DNA of 64,000 bases from Saxidomus purpurata (lineage: Eukaryota > Mollusca > Bivalvia > Venerida > Veneridae): positions 48,213,706 to 48,277,705 of the forward strand of contig JAFMSR010000002.1 of NCBI GenBank assembly GCA_022818135.1, in the 5' to 3' direction. A program made the translations under genes and the position numbers. A model generated the notes under the pieces. It was not told the origin of the DNA. It was given only the letters and a program-made list of their open reading frames with translations, and did not search any database. The first letter of the stretch is position 1; the number at the start of each line of letters is the position of its first letter. Positions 54,262 through 64,000 of this stretch are shown one piece after another.

Positions 54262-54294
54262 GGTTATTCACAAATCCTGGTCACGACAGCAAAA

Positions 54295-54484
54295 TGTAAG
54301 TTAGATCCAGGTCAGGAATAATAAAATGGGTTGTGTAAGTTTGTATCTGTATTGTGACTCTCTCGATAACATACATAACAATGACAACATAACATAACGT
54401 CGGAAGTGACGTTGACGTCATTAACGCGGTAAGACGTAACGTGCATACTAGCGTAATTCTACAGTACTATCTAACTCGCGGACA
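54295..54484 (-). repeat. 5' LTR of the BEL/Pao element
   Basis: 190 bp with TG…CA ends. Just inside, on the minus strand, TTTTGCTGTCGTGACCAGGA occupies the primer-binding site position; I could not assign the tRNA. GTGGT follows at 54485. Confidence 0.93.
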
Positions 54485-54861
54485 GTGGTTTCAGAGAAGA
54501 ATATTTTTTAAGTTTTTCCTACATAAGCCTATGTAAAACCAAGTGACCCCCTGTGCGGTGTCAATTTTGACACGGGGGTCATAATTTGAACAATCTTGGT
54601 AGAGGTCTAAATATCTAAGCTCTAGGCCTTGTAGATTCAGAGAAGATTTTTAAAGTTTTTCCTCTTTGTTGCCATAGCAACCAGAGTTCTGCATGGAATG
54701 GAATTCCTTAAGAACTTTGATAAAGCTTCATGCAAGGAACATGTCGTTTGAAGGAGATGTCGTTTGAAGGAAATGGTGGATGGACGGACGACGTATGACG
54801 GACCCCGGACAGTGAGTGATCCTAATAGCTCACTCAGGCACTTTGTGCCAGGTGAGCTAAT
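54485..54861 (+). repeat. Family E element, 3' part
   Basis: It resumes with GTGGTTTCAGAGAAGAATAT, two units and the unique tail. It ends in the hairpin CTCAGGCACTTTGTGCCAGG TGAGCTAATA. Confidence 0.88.
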
Positions 54862-55432
54862 AAAAGGCAGTAAAATTCCTAAACAAATGAGATTATAAGA
54901 GAAATGTAGTTTGCATTCCCTAAATATAATTGTGCTTGTCATGTCAATGCTTGTTTTAATTTTTTTATGCATTCTTCAGTGTCCAGTCACAAATAAGGGA
55001 TGACAGTGTTTCAGAAGATTTTGTGTATTTCTGAGCACAAAGGTGCTTATCAGTTACAAATCTACTTTTCTGAACTGCAACTTGACTGTTTGACCACTGT
55101 GAATAAAAGAAAATTGTATACAAACTTTCAATCCTTTTAGCTACATAAGAATGTTTTCCATGTTTAGATGCCCATATCTTGTTATTTACTTATCAGTGAG
55201 GTTCACAGTAAGATACCATGGTCCTTGTCATGTTAATACTTAATCAGAATCAGACATCATAGGTAGATATCTGATAGAATTTTGGCAATTTATTGACTGT
55301 TGAAAACAGGTTGACAGGTGTTTATCTGTCAAAATACTGCCATTACTGGGAATCTGCCTTGAATCTGCAGACATGTGTTATGGAGATAAACTGTAGCTGC
55401 TGTCAAAAATATGTGCTGAAACAGTCATTTAC
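54862..55432. other. SCPEP1 intron sequence, nothing recognised
   Basis: Unique-looking sequence upstream of the donor of the 55433 exon (downstream on the plus strand). No repeat ends seen. Confidence 0.45.
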
Positions 55433-55495
55433 CAATATCTACAACAGGCTTCATAAAATCTTCACTTTGTGTTGCAAAAACCTCGTTTGACTGAC
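55433..55495 (-). CDS. SCPEP1: SCPEP1-like serine carboxypeptidase, 63 bp exon
   Basis: The minus-strand acceptor is TTTTTATTACAG and the donor is TTG|GTAAAT. In phase it reads Gly then QSNEVFATQSEDFMKPVVDI and one extra base. Human SCPEP1 has GGQ.. VF..LEGDFMK between WGG and the VTVYNGQLD block, so position and phase (1 to 1) both fit. Too short for simple ORF searches. Confidence 0.9.
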
Positions 55496-55614
55496 CTGTA
55501 ATAAAAAGAGAATCACTGAAATGGTACTCTATTGAAATAAGACCACAAACAGAATGCTTTTTCAATATTTTTTAAATTGTTCTTCCAATTTCAACAAGAC
55601 AAACATTATGAATG

Positions 55615-55778
55615 ACAGGGGCCAGTATCAAACTCTGCTATATTATTGGACTCCAAAAAGAGTTTGACAATGAACTACAAAGTTCATTTTTCTACAAAAG
55701 AGTTTGACAATATAGTTTGACAATATAGCATAAATAGCTAGTATTTTTCTCCAAAAAGAGTTTGATACTGACCCCTGT
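55615..55778. mobile_element. MITE, ~164 bp, TIR ACAGGGGCCAGTATCAAACT
   Basis: The left TIR ACAGGGGCCAGTATCAAACT CT is mirrored by AGAGTTTGATACTGACCCCT GTGT. Internal copies of AAAGAGTTTGACAATATAG repeat three times. Non-coding. Confidence 0.75.
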
Positions 55779-55826
55779 GTTCTAAATAATATGTGGTCTC
55801 TGGAAGGTTCTCTATCATTTATTCAA

Positions 55827-56678
55827 ACAAGAGGGCCCTATATTGCTCACTTGAGATACTTATGGCCATATGTGACCAAACTTCAACACTAAACATAATC
55901 AAAAACATAAACACTCTATTTGACCAAAATACATGATGATAGGCTATAAAATGTGACTTCTAGGGTACCAACAAAGTTTTCCTAAGAACTGATTTTAATC
56001 CAAGGTGATCCACATACACATGGGTTTTCTATGACTTGCCCCCGAGGGCCGTAACCTAGTTTTTGACTACCCATATTTGAACTTGACCTATATTTCATCA
56101 AGGGAGCCATTCAGACCAAGTTTCATGAAGACCCAATGAAAAGTGCAACATCTATCGCATACACAAGGTTTTTCTAATATTTGACCCCGTGACCTAGTTT
56201 TTCAAGCTAGATGACCCATATGCAAACTAAATCTAGAATTCATCAAGATAGTCATTCTGACCAAGTTTCATGACATTTCAATGAAAAATGCAACCTCTAT
56301 TGCTACACAAGGTTTTTCTATGATTTGACCCAATGACCTAATTTTTCACCCTAGATTACCCATATGCAATCTCAATCTAGATATCATCAAGGCAGTCATT
56401 CTGACAAAGTTTCATAAAGATCCAATGAAAAGTTCAACCTCTATTGCATACATAACGTTTTTCTTTTATTTGACTGGGTGACTTAGTTTTTGACCCCAGA
56501 TGACCTATATTTGTACTCGACCTAGATTTCATCAAGGCAGTTATTCTGACCACTGAAGATACAGTGAGAAATGCAACCACTATTGCATACACAAGTTTTA
56601 GTGTGTACAGACGACAGACAGATGACACCAGGCAATCACAATAGCTCACCTTGAGCACTTTGTGCTTAGGTGAGCTAA
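55827..56678 (+). repeat. Family H interspersed repeat, complete
   Basis: It starts ACAAGAGGGCCCTATATTGC TCAC and ends in a near-perfect 36 bp palindrome (TAGCTCACCTTGAGCACTTT … AGGTGAGCTA). Four ~115-130 bp units carry TTTGACCC.GTGACCTAGTTT, TCATCAAGGCAGTCATTCTG and CCAAGTTTCATGA. Confidence 0.8.
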
Positions 56679-57690
56679 AAACCTACTTTTAAACCAATGT
56701 TACCCAGCTTCCCACTGTCTAGATTCACTATAATCATTTCAGCCAAGTTACGTCTCTGGGTCAATATTAGCCCCGCCTGGGGGAACACTTGTTATACACT
56801 TAACCGTTATAGAAACACAAAGATTTCCCCTGTTGAACGGTCGCACATGACAAATCAAAAACAAAATGATTTTGTATCGGATCAACAATTGCAGAATTTA
56901 GTTAATCGGCATTAAAACGCTTTAATAATGAAGAAACTGTGACGCTGATCACTTTTTTAGAAACAGGAAACGATCATTTAATTAACGTGGATTACGCCCC
57001 TTTGCCATTGTTTGATTTCATTGCCGATTGTGAATAAAAATACAACAGCTAATTTTTTAGAAACAGGAAACGATCATTTAATTAACGTGGATTACGCCCC
57101 TTTGCCATTGTTTGATTTCATTGCCTATTTTAAAAAAAAAAAAAAAAACAAATCTAAAAAAAAAAAGTGGTTTTTCAGTTTGGTTGTAATAAATCAAACA
57201 GTTTACTAAACATGAATGCATTAATTAGCTGAAACAGACGATTATTATTTAGTTGCATAAAGAATGAAAACTGCGACTCCAAATTGCGAAGATGTTCTGC
57301 ATCAAATAAACAATCAAGCAATTTTGGCAATTACCGGACAGTTTGAACGGATTAATTTTACGTGTGAAGGTGACAATTAAATGTTAGCACTTCTTTTCAT
57401 CACCAAAAGCATCTTTGATTATCGTGCCCATTGTTTGAGGTGCAAACAATTTTACAAGAAACAAAATGCTCTGATTCAGCCAGCTGTAAAAAATACAGTG
57501 GCCGATGTTCGCATCACGGACCCGATGACGGAAAGCTTTTTTACTGGCCACTGACCGTGGACGGCAGGTGGCCGCTACTCCCGGCCCTTTTTAGAGCAAA
57601 TTTGGACGGGGGGGAATTAAGACTGGCCGTTGTCCGCAGGTGGCTGCTAGTAACAGGTGACCATTAGCACAAGTTTGACTGTAATTAAAT
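56679..57690. repeat. Compositionally distinct segment with a 73 bp exact direct repeat
   Basis: TTTTTTAGAAACAGGAAACG … GATTTCATTGCC occurs at 56953-57025 and 57053-57125, apparently identical and exactly 100 bp apart. It is followed by A-rich tracts (57132-57168). At 57600-57685 ACTGGCCGTTGTCCGCAGGT and GGTGACCATTAGCACAAGTT TGACTGTA resemble the end of a pogo/Tigger-type DNA transposon; I could not find its partner end. Confidence 0.5.
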
Positions 57691-58110
57691 TAAATCAGTA
57701 CTACTACTTTCAGACAACAATGATTCTTAAGTTTCTATATAGAATAATTATATAAGAAAAGCACTACATCCCCTTAAGGGCCTCATTTCTGTAAAAATCC
57801 AGTTTCTAAACTTTCTGTTGTTAGAGAATACAAAGTTGATGATTTGTGCCAAACAAAATAATATTCTGACAAGCCTTTTCAGAAAAAAGAAGCATTTTAA
57901 AATTTCACCACCCCATTGGGGCCTCATCTCTGAGGGGTAACTCTTTTTTCAGCAACTCACAGTGATACAGAACTCAATTCTTATCAGTTTAATTAAATCA
58001 GTACTATTATTTTCAGAAAACAAAATCTTCTAAGTTTCTAAATAGAGTATTTCTGAAAAGCACTACAACCCCCTCAAGGGGCCTCATTTTTAAAAAACAT
58101 TAGGAAACGT
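57691..58110. repeat. Tandem duplication, ~300 bp period
   Basis: TTAAATCAGTACTACTACTT TCAGACAACAA … AAGCACTACATCCCCTTAAG GG at 57690-57782 recurs at 57996-58082 (AAATCAGTACTATTATTTTC; AAGCACTACAACCCCCTCAA). It belongs to a larger dispersed repeat with AGGGCCTCATTT(C)T marks. Confidence 0.6.
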
Positions 58111-58263
58111 AGGGGGTGGATATCAGAAAGAGTGATCATTAAATTATTTGAGCCAATTACAATTTAATTTTGATAACCGGTTTCAGAGAAATAGAATTTT
58201 AATGTTTTAATATCAAATATAGAAGAAAATAACAATTAAAGGGCAATAACTCTGAATATACTA

Positions 58264-59034
58264 CCGTATTTTACCGTGTATAATACGCACTGGTGTATAA
58301 TACGCACCCACAATTTGGCCCTTAAAAATGGGGAAAAAAGGCTACAATGGTGTAGAATATGCACCTCAAATATAATAATATAAAAAAATATATGCCTTTT
58401 CCGTATCTGAAATTAATCAATAATCGGAGCACCGTAATGAAAAATACACATAAAAATTACAATACGGCAATTAATGACTATTATCATCAATTTTTATGAA
58501 AGGCATTGATGATATGTGAAACTCAAAAATGTCATGCTCTTTGAGAACATAATTGTTTTCTCAAGATTTCAACACCTTCTCAACAAACTTCTCATACCGA
58601 TAATTACGGCGCCATCAAAGGGAGACATAAGCATGTTTGTTTACCAATCAACGGAATGTTGTATTGATCAGCAATAATTGCTTGATAATTAAAGAGACAA
58701 CAAACTTTGTACTAACAATGTTTAATTTTTATTGAAACGTTAAAGAAAACTATCAAATCTACCGGCAATGTTTTATCGTACATGCCGTACCTGGTATCAG
58801 CTTTTAGGAACACTCCGTGCTCTTCATAAAAAAGATAGTAAAAAACGGGTATAAAATGTAAACATCTGCTTTCAGTGAAAATCCCAATATTTGTCTAATT
58901 TATACGATTTGAACATGTTTTCAATGCTGGAAAAAAATTTCAGAGATCCTACATTGGTGTATAATATGCACCCCTTCCTGGAAGCCCCAAAATCTGAATT
59001 AATTTAAAAGTGTATTATACACGGTAAAATACAG
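58264..59034. mobile_element. TIR element, ~770 bp, TA-flanked
   Basis: The left end CCGTATTTTACCGTGTATAA TACGCAC is mirrored by GTGTATTATACACGGTAAAA TACAG; TA flanks both ends. A second, inverted copy lies at ~62300-62918, sharing GAAAGCAGATGTTTACCCAT and TTAATTATCAA..AATTATTGCTGATCAATACAA in complement. No transposase ORF. Confidence 0.75.
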
Positions 59035-59289
59035 TAATCCTATCTTGACAAAAGATGTGTGTACACCGCACCATTACGCTATTGTACACTTATTTTAAGT
59101 TTCATGAAATTCTATCCTTTGGTTCTTGAGTTATAACTCTGGACGGACGGACGGACTGACAACGCTAAAAGAACATCCCTCCGCCTTTGGTGGGGGATAA
59201 TAATAGTAAACTAATGTTGCATATGCTTTGAGTTTTTTTTATTAACTTTTACAAATTAATTGAACACGGATTTGTAAGGTAATAAAATT

Positions 59290-59406
59290 ACAAGAGGGCC
59301 AAGATGGCCCTATATGGCTCACCTTGGTACAAGTCCACTTGCTTGGTGGAAGATCACTAGATAAAGTTATATACCAAATAGGTTTTCCTATATACGTCTT
59401 TGTAAA
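59290..59406 (+). repeat. Family E element, 5' part (split by family A)
   Basis: It starts ACAAGAGGGCCAAGATGGCC CTATAT and matches the copy at 46553 for ~115 bp, breaking after CTTTGTAAA where family A begins. Confidence 0.83.
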
Positions 59407-59846
59407 ACTAGACCTATCACTAAATACCCCCGAAACACTGCTTTATTTACTGAGAAAGTTGGTAGTAACAGAATACCTTGCAAAAAAACTAAAATGGATA
59501 TATTGTTCTTGGCAATAACTCTGTAATAAGTCAAGACAGAGTTATGGTTCCTGTGCACTGCACTTCCTCTAAATGTACTTGACCATTGTATGAAGCTGTA
59601 TTGAATTCCAACCAGTAGTTTTCAAGTTATGCTCCGGACAAGGAAAAGTAACAAAGGACAATAACTCTGTAATTAGTTAAGATGGAGTTATGGTTCTTGT
59701 GCAATACATTTCCTCTCAATGTGCTTGACATTTGTGTGAAGTTGTATTGAATTCCAGCTAGTAGTTTTCAAGTTATGCTCCGGACAAGGAAAATGCAACA
59801 GACCGCCCGCCCGACCGACCAACCACCGGGTGACTCCTATATACCT
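59407..59846 (-). repeat. Family A element nested in family E
   Basis: It begins ACTAGACCTATCACTAAATA CCCCCGAAAC and has two units. It ends at GACTCCTATATACC, without the complete closing hairpin. The E sequence resumes at ~59847 (TCTCACAAGTGCCCCC). Confidence 0.8.
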
Positions 59847-60506
59847 CTCACAAGTGCCCCCCCCCCCACCCCCCGGTCAATGTGAATTTTGACCCCAGGG
59901 GCATAATTTGAAGAAACTATAAAGATGTCTACTAGGCAATGCTACATGCCAAATATCTAAGCTCTAGGCCTTGTGGTTTCAGAGAAGAAGATTTTTCAAG
60001 TTTTTCCTATATCAGCCTATGTTAAACTAGGTGACCCTCATGCGGGGTTAATTTTGAATTGGGGGTCATAATTTGAACAATCTTGGTAGAGGTCCACTAG
60101 ACAATGCTACATGCTAAATATCTTAGCTCTAAGCCTTGTGGTTTCAGAGAAGAAGATTATAAAGTTTTTCCTATATAAGCCTATGCAAAACTAAGTGATG
60201 ACCCGGTGGGGTCAATTTTGACCCGGGGGTCATAATGTGAACAATCTTAATAGAGGTCCACTAGACAATGCAACACGCCAAATATCTAAGCTCTAGGCCT
60301 TGTGGTTTCAGAGAAGAAGATTTTTAAAGTTTTTTCAGAGTTCTGCATGGAATGGAATTCTTTGAACAAATTTGGTAGAGCTTCATGCAAGGAACATTCC
60401 TGCATAGTTTTATCATCATTGGCCTTGTGGTTTCACAGGAGATGTCATTTGAATCAAAATGTTGACGAACGACGGACAATCATCAATTAGAAAAGCTCAC
60501 CTTAGC
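59847..60506 (+). repeat. Family E element, resumed part
   Basis: It continues with units carrying TGCCAAATATCTAAGCTCTA and the unique tail ATGGAATGGAATTCTTTGAA, ending GAAAAGCTCACCTTAGCTAA AA. A C-rich run (59857-59869) lies at the junction. Confidence 0.83.
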
Positions 60507-60599
60507 TAAAAAACTACCATGTGAAGCCAATTTTTACCTCAGTTCCATAATGAATCAAACTTTTGTAGAGAACCACCAAAGGATCATCCACACCAAAAA

Positions 60600-60722
60600 T
60601 AATAAACTTCTATTTAGCGGTTTTAAAGGAGATGTCATTTGAAGTAAAATGTTAATAGACACATCAATTAAGGACGACAGACGAGGGACGGCAGACAATC
60701 CTAAAAGCTCAGGTGAGCTAAA
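60600..60722 (+). repeat. Family E 3' terminal fragment
   Basis: GGTTTTAAAGGAGATGTCAT TTGAAG … CAATCCTAAAAGCTCAGGTG AGCTAAAA is the end of the E tail alone, 54 bp from the SCPEP1 exon at 60777. Confidence 0.7.
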
Positions 60723-60776
60723 AACACATACTTGTTTTTTTAACAAAATAATAGTAAGAATAACAAGAAATCTTAC

Positions 60777-60896
60777 CACCCCATTCAACATTCTCTGGAA
60801 TAATTCCTAGCTTTTTCCTTATTTGTCCATTCATTAACTCGGCAAGGCTATCTTGGTAAAGAGGTGACAGCATATGTCTTGTCAAGTCATCTTTTC
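60777..60896 (-). CDS. SCPEP1: SCPEP1-like serine carboxypeptidase, first visible exon
   Basis: The minus-strand acceptor is TCTATGCACAG and the donor is GGTG|GTAAGA. In phase it reads KDDLTRHMLSPLYQDSLAEL, MNGQIRKKLGIIPENVEWG and one base of Gly. SCPEP1 proteins have LMNG.V..KLGIIP..V.WGG here. The preceding exon must end in phase 1 and is not visible before 64000, so the N-terminal two thirds, with the catalytic Ser, lie outside the window. Confidence 0.93.
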
Positions 60897-61065
60897 CTGT
60901 GCATAGAATTTGTCATGGACATATAATTATAAAGGCAACACAAATACATAATAAGTGCAAGCAAATGAAATTGTACTTTCCTTATTTGTTCTTCATCAAG
61001 CAGCCTTGTCAATATCTGTCCTAAAATGTTTTCAGCATATCGACTGTTACTAAACTTTATTTATA

Positions 61066-61556
61066 AGAGGGCCATGATGGCCCTATATTGGTCACCTGAT
61101 TACGAGTGCACTAACCTAAGTTGGCAAGAGGATGCTAAATGCTGCTAAGGTCATCACTGGCTGCTTGTGGAAGTCTCGTTGCTATGGGACTAAGTTGTTG
61201 TTAAAGAAACCAATGATTCCTCAGGAAGTTATTTGTTCCTAGGGAAAGTCATTTGTTGCTAAGGAAATTACTGGTTGATAGGGAAAGTCACAGGTTGCCG
61301 AGGAATTCATTGGTTGCTAAGGAAGTCATCTGCTCCTAGCACAGTCACTGGTTGCTAAGGCAGTCACTGGTTGTTAGGGAAAGTCACTGGTTGCTGAGGG
61401 ACAAAGATGTTGCCAAGGAAGTCAATTGTTCCCAGGGAAAGACACTGGTTGCTAAGGAAATTATATCTGATCTCTGTGCCTTATGGGCTTTGAGAAGAAC
61501 TGGCCAGTGGGCAGTCACAATAGCTCACTCCGAGCACTTTGCTCAGGTGAGCTAAA
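61066..61556 (+). repeat. E-like element with a GTTGCTAAGGAAGTCACTG minisatellite core
   Basis: It starts ATAAGAGGGCCATGATGGCC CTATAT and ends CACTCCGAGCACTTTGCTCA GGTGAGCTAAAA. The interior (61180-61465) is an array of ~20-24 bp words (AGTCACTGGTTGCTAAGG), unlike the ~150 bp units of other E copies with the same ends. Confidence 0.78.
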
Positions 61557-61559
61557 ATG

Positions 61560-61840
61560 TACATTGATACATTAGTATGATTTGATGACAGAAGTTGATA
61601 GACCTAAAGATCATTCTGTATAACTTCCATGATGATTAGGTACAAAATGTGACCCCACAATGGTTTTCCGTGACTTGACTGGTGATCTAGCTTTACTGTT
61701 TTGGGCTTTTTTTGACCCAGTTTCAAGCTCAACCTAGACTTCATTAAGACATCATGAAGATGGTGATTATATTACATAAAATGTGAACAGACAACGTACG
61801 ACTGACATCCCTCGACAGTGAGTGACAAGTGAGCTAAAAA
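61560..61840 (+). repeat. Family H fragment
   Basis: AGACCTAAAGATCATTCTGT, GTGACCCCACAATGGTTTTC and AACCTAGACTTCATTAAGAC match H units. It ends GTGAGTGACAAGTGAGCTAA AAA. Confidence 0.6.
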
Positions 61841-62299
61841 TATTGACAAAATTCATTTTTAATACATTCTAGTTTTATTTCTTAAAAAAAAAACATTTTA
61901 AAGAAACATTTCAAAAGACAAAATCCACAGTATAATACATACACCTATGCCGTTTACCCCATCAACCTTTTTGTCAACGTACCTTTAAATATCGAGCGAG
62001 CCGCCCACAACGCTTCTTGACATGTGAAATCAATTCTCAAATCTTAAGTTGCAAATGGCTGCAAAAATTTCTTTCCAATCATGCATAGGTTACAGTAGTC
62101 AGAACGTTACAGTTGTCAAAATTTGCGTATATCGTGCGTATAACGTGTGTGTAACGTGCATATTACGTGCGTGCACTCATCGTGTATTTTGTCAATTGTA
62201 TATCGAGTATCATATCGTATCATTCATCGTGCAACGTGCACCATATACTATACACAATACATGATATACGATTCCCGATAATCCATACGGTATACGTAT
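61841..62299. other. Low-complexity and unassigned sequence
   Basis: 62120-62290 is rich in CGTGCGTATAACGTGTGTG, CGTATCATTCATCG and TATAC words. No gene recognised; the 71-codon ORF at 62049-62264 arises from this low-complexity tract. Confidence 0.45.
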
Positions 62300-62918
62300 T
62301 GGGATTTTAAATGAAAGCAGATGTTTACCCATTTTTTGTACTAACTTTTTTATGAAGAGCACAGAGGTTTCCTAAAAGCCGATACCCGGTACGGCATGTA
62401 TGATAAAACATTGCCGGTAAATTTGATAGTTTTCTTTCAGGTTTCAATAAAAATTTAACATTATTAGAACAAAGTTTGTTGTCTCTTTAATTATCAAACA
62501 ATTATTGCTGATCAATACAATATTCCGTTTATTAGTAAACAAACACGCTTATATAATAGCATTGAATTTCACATGTCTCTCTTTGATGGCGCCATAATTA
62601 CTGGTATGAGAAGTTTGAGGTGCTGAAATCTTGAGAAAATAATTATGTTCTCAAAGTACCATTAAAAAGCATGACATTTTTGAGTTTCTCATTTATCTAT
62701 GCTAATCAGATTTAGTCGATAACTGCCGTATTATTTTTTACGTGTATAAATCGTTACGGTGCTCCGATTATTGAATACTTTTCGTAACGAAAATGGCATA
62801 TTTTTCAGATATTTGAGGTGCGTATTATACACCGTTGTAGGCATTTTTCCCCATTTTTAAAGCCCAGATCGAGGGTGCGTATTACACATGGGTGCGTATT
62901 ATACATGGGGAAATACAG
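62300..62918. mobile_element. Second copy of the 58264 TIR element, inverted and 5'-incomplete
   Basis: It ends GTGCGTATTATACATGGGGA AATACAG|TA, matching the complement of the 58264 left end. Several interior blocks match in reverse complement. The opposite terminus is not clear. Confidence 0.65.
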
Positions 62919-62924
62919 TACACA

Positions 62925-63545
62925 TATGGGTCTAAAAATCCTGGCTCTGGTATAGTACCTTCAGCTATTGTAACCCATCTAAACAGGTCTGTTGCCATCA
63001 TAGGCAAATTGGCAAATTATTGTTCCATTTATCAGGAATACTCTATAACCGGTTCCTGCATTTATACAACAGAAATGATAACAATAGACACTGCATTGAG
63101 CTGGCTTTTACATCATCAACCTAAAAAACTTGCTATATTTTATATATTTTCAGATTCACTATCATCTCTGGTCTCAATGAAATAAAAACAACAGTTATGC
63201 TAGACCAGAGTTATTGAAAACACTATTATTATTCACAAATGTTATCAATGCCTAAAAACAGGCTTACCAGTTACCATGTCATAGTGCCCAGCTCATGTAG
63301 GTTTATAATAATATCCACCAGGTAATGAGAGCAGATGATGCAGACAAAAGGGGCCTGGTTTAGGGGCCATCATCCAGGACATTCCATACTCACCCACAGA
63401 AATATATGCCAGGATTTGAACCATTATCTTGGATGGATGGTGTAGAGAATTGAAACTTAAAAAAACACATTTTGCCGCAAAAAAGTGCGACCTGGCCGTC
63501 CTATGGGATACTCGACAAATTGCAATATGGACAAATCAATCACAC
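62925..63545 (+). pseudogene. LINE RNase H domain remnant
   Basis: It encodes YGSKNPGSGI, NRSVAIIGKLANYCSIYQEY, TALSWLLHHQPKKLAIF and FSDSLSSLVSM, typical of the RNase H after the RT in some non-LTR elements; the first catalytic Asp (DGSK) is Tyr. Downstream, with stops and shifts, are CPAHVG and GNERADDADKRG, the usual end of that domain. It continues as decayed sequence beyond the MITE at 63551. Confidence 0.8.
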
Positions 63546-63550
63546 GTCTT

Positions 63551-63640
63551 AGGCTGGGTGCAAACTTACTACCAACCAGCTCGGACCAACCAGCTTGGGT
63601 TGGTACATACTTTGGGTTGACCAGGTTTGCATCCAGCGCA
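63551..63640. mobile_element. Small MITE in the LINE remnant, ~90 bp
   Basis: GGCTGGGTGCAAACTTACTA is mirrored by CAGGTTTGCATCCAGCG; internal ACCAACCAGCT..GACCAACCAGCTTGG repeats. It interrupts the LINE-derived sequence, which resumes with GTAACAGCCCCCACTGGCTA. Confidence 0.55.
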
Positions 63641-63925
63641 TTGTAGAATGTAACAGCCCCCACTGGCTATATGACTGCATAGCTTTCACCAGAGACTAAA
63701 ATTCAAGCCAGAAATGGATAAGCTTGGACTTGCATGGTTTCACTATTAAGGATTATTCTCAGTCCAAGAAAATTAAATGTGTATAGAGGTTGTTGGAAAA
63801 TAACATAGTAGAATGTCAAATGACTGATAAAATTCAGTTACCTAATTTACTCCAGTTGCTATCAGACCCCTTCCTGTAGGTCACTAGTCAAAATCCTATA
63901 CACTTCTTGTATAAATGCAATTTTT

Positions 63926-64000
63926 ATACCCCCAAAACGAAGTTTAGGGGGGTATATAGGAGTCACCCGGTGGTTGGTCGGTCGGTCGGTCGGTCGGTCG
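63926..64000 (+). repeat. Family A element start, truncated by window edge
   Basis: Terminal hairpin ATACCCCCAAAACGAAGTTT AGGGGGGTATAT followed by GGTTGGTCGGTCGGTCGGTC. It is preceded by a T run (TTTTT). Confidence 0.82.

Larger units (their letters stand above)
49524..54484 (-). mobile_element. Degenerate BEL/Pao LTR retrotransposon
   Basis: 4,961 bp on the minus strand, the sense orientation of SCPEP1, in its intron. Two 190 bp LTRs and a 5 bp target duplication bound it. Order is gag, zinc knuckles, protease, RT, RNase H, then integrase with a C-terminal DUF5641-type region, characteristic of BEL/Pao. Breaks include frame changes near 53700, 51480 and 50680, stops at 52361 and ~50240, and an apparent in-frame deletion joining protease to the middle of RT. 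LTRs differ at only a few positions, so insertion looks relatively recent. Confidence 0.93.

Noticed and set aside
60897..64000. Further SCPEP1 5' exons before the right edge
   Set aside because: No minus-strand peptide resembling the expected upstream region was found; the interval is occupied by E/H repeats, a TIR element and a LINE remnant.

Overview
This window is animal nuclear DNA, most likely from a bivalve mollusc. It contains two conserved intron-split genes with GT-AG splice sites embedded in dense interspersed repeats. Several repeats carry terminal patterns I associate with bivalve genomes: ends such as ACAAGAGGGCC-GATGGCCCTATAT and ATACCCCCGAAACGAAG, and cores carrying AAGGTCAAGGTCAC. 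The species is not determined.

Host genes. A plus-strand gene homologous to JMJD8 (JmjC-domain protein of the ER lumen) contributes five exons at 1743-1811, 4248-4367, 12879-12946, 22752-22886 and 28005-28085. Together they encode the last ~157 residues including the stop; the first exon(s) lie before the window. A minus-strand gene homologous to SCPEP1 (retinoid-inducible serine carboxypeptidase, family S10) contributes five exons at 60777-60896, 55433-55495, 48294-48371, 45093-45247 and 39793-39855. They encode the last ~159 residues with the catalytic Asp and His; its 5' exons lie beyond the right edge. The two genes are convergent, with stops 11.7 kb apart. All splice phases join correctly. 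Nearly everything else is repeat.

Layout. 1-1740: tandem core of repeat family A, then unassigned sequence. 1.8-4.1 kb: pogo-like TIR element, LINE fragment, inverted-repeat MITE. 5.1-10.4 kb: family E repeats and two pairs of inverted repeat arms. 11.0-12.6 kb: a suspicious duplication with homopolymer junk, then a ~140 bp tandem repeat carrying palindromic estrogen-response-element consensus sites. 14,767-22,290: a decayed Ty3/gypsy element with 173 bp LTRs and a 5 bp target duplication, carrying three later repeats nested in its 3' part. 23-30 kb: a stack of families A, B, C and D nested in one another around the last JMJD8 exon. 30.2-31.4 kb: a 24 bp minisatellite open on both strands. 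31.5-38 kb: LINE, Tc1 and mariner remnants. 38-49 kb: more repeats across SCPEP1 introns, including a 31 bp array that duplicates an exon end with its 5' splice site. 49,524-54,484: a BEL/Pao element with 190 bp LTRs and a 5 bp target duplication, inserted in a family E repeat. 55-64 kb: MITEs, E/H repeats and a LINE RNase H remnant.

Most interesting result. At least five repeat families (A-E) share one architecture: one end begins ACAAGAG or ACTAGA, the other is a hairpin ending GTATA/GCATA/GCTAAA, tandem ~140-180 bp units lie in between, and nested copies show insertion between A/A (T/T) without target duplication. This resembles HINE/Helentron-type rolling-circle elements. The cores of A, B, C and D look homologous although their termini differ, and many cores carry the nuclear-receptor half-site TCAAGGTCA. 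All alignments here were made by eye.
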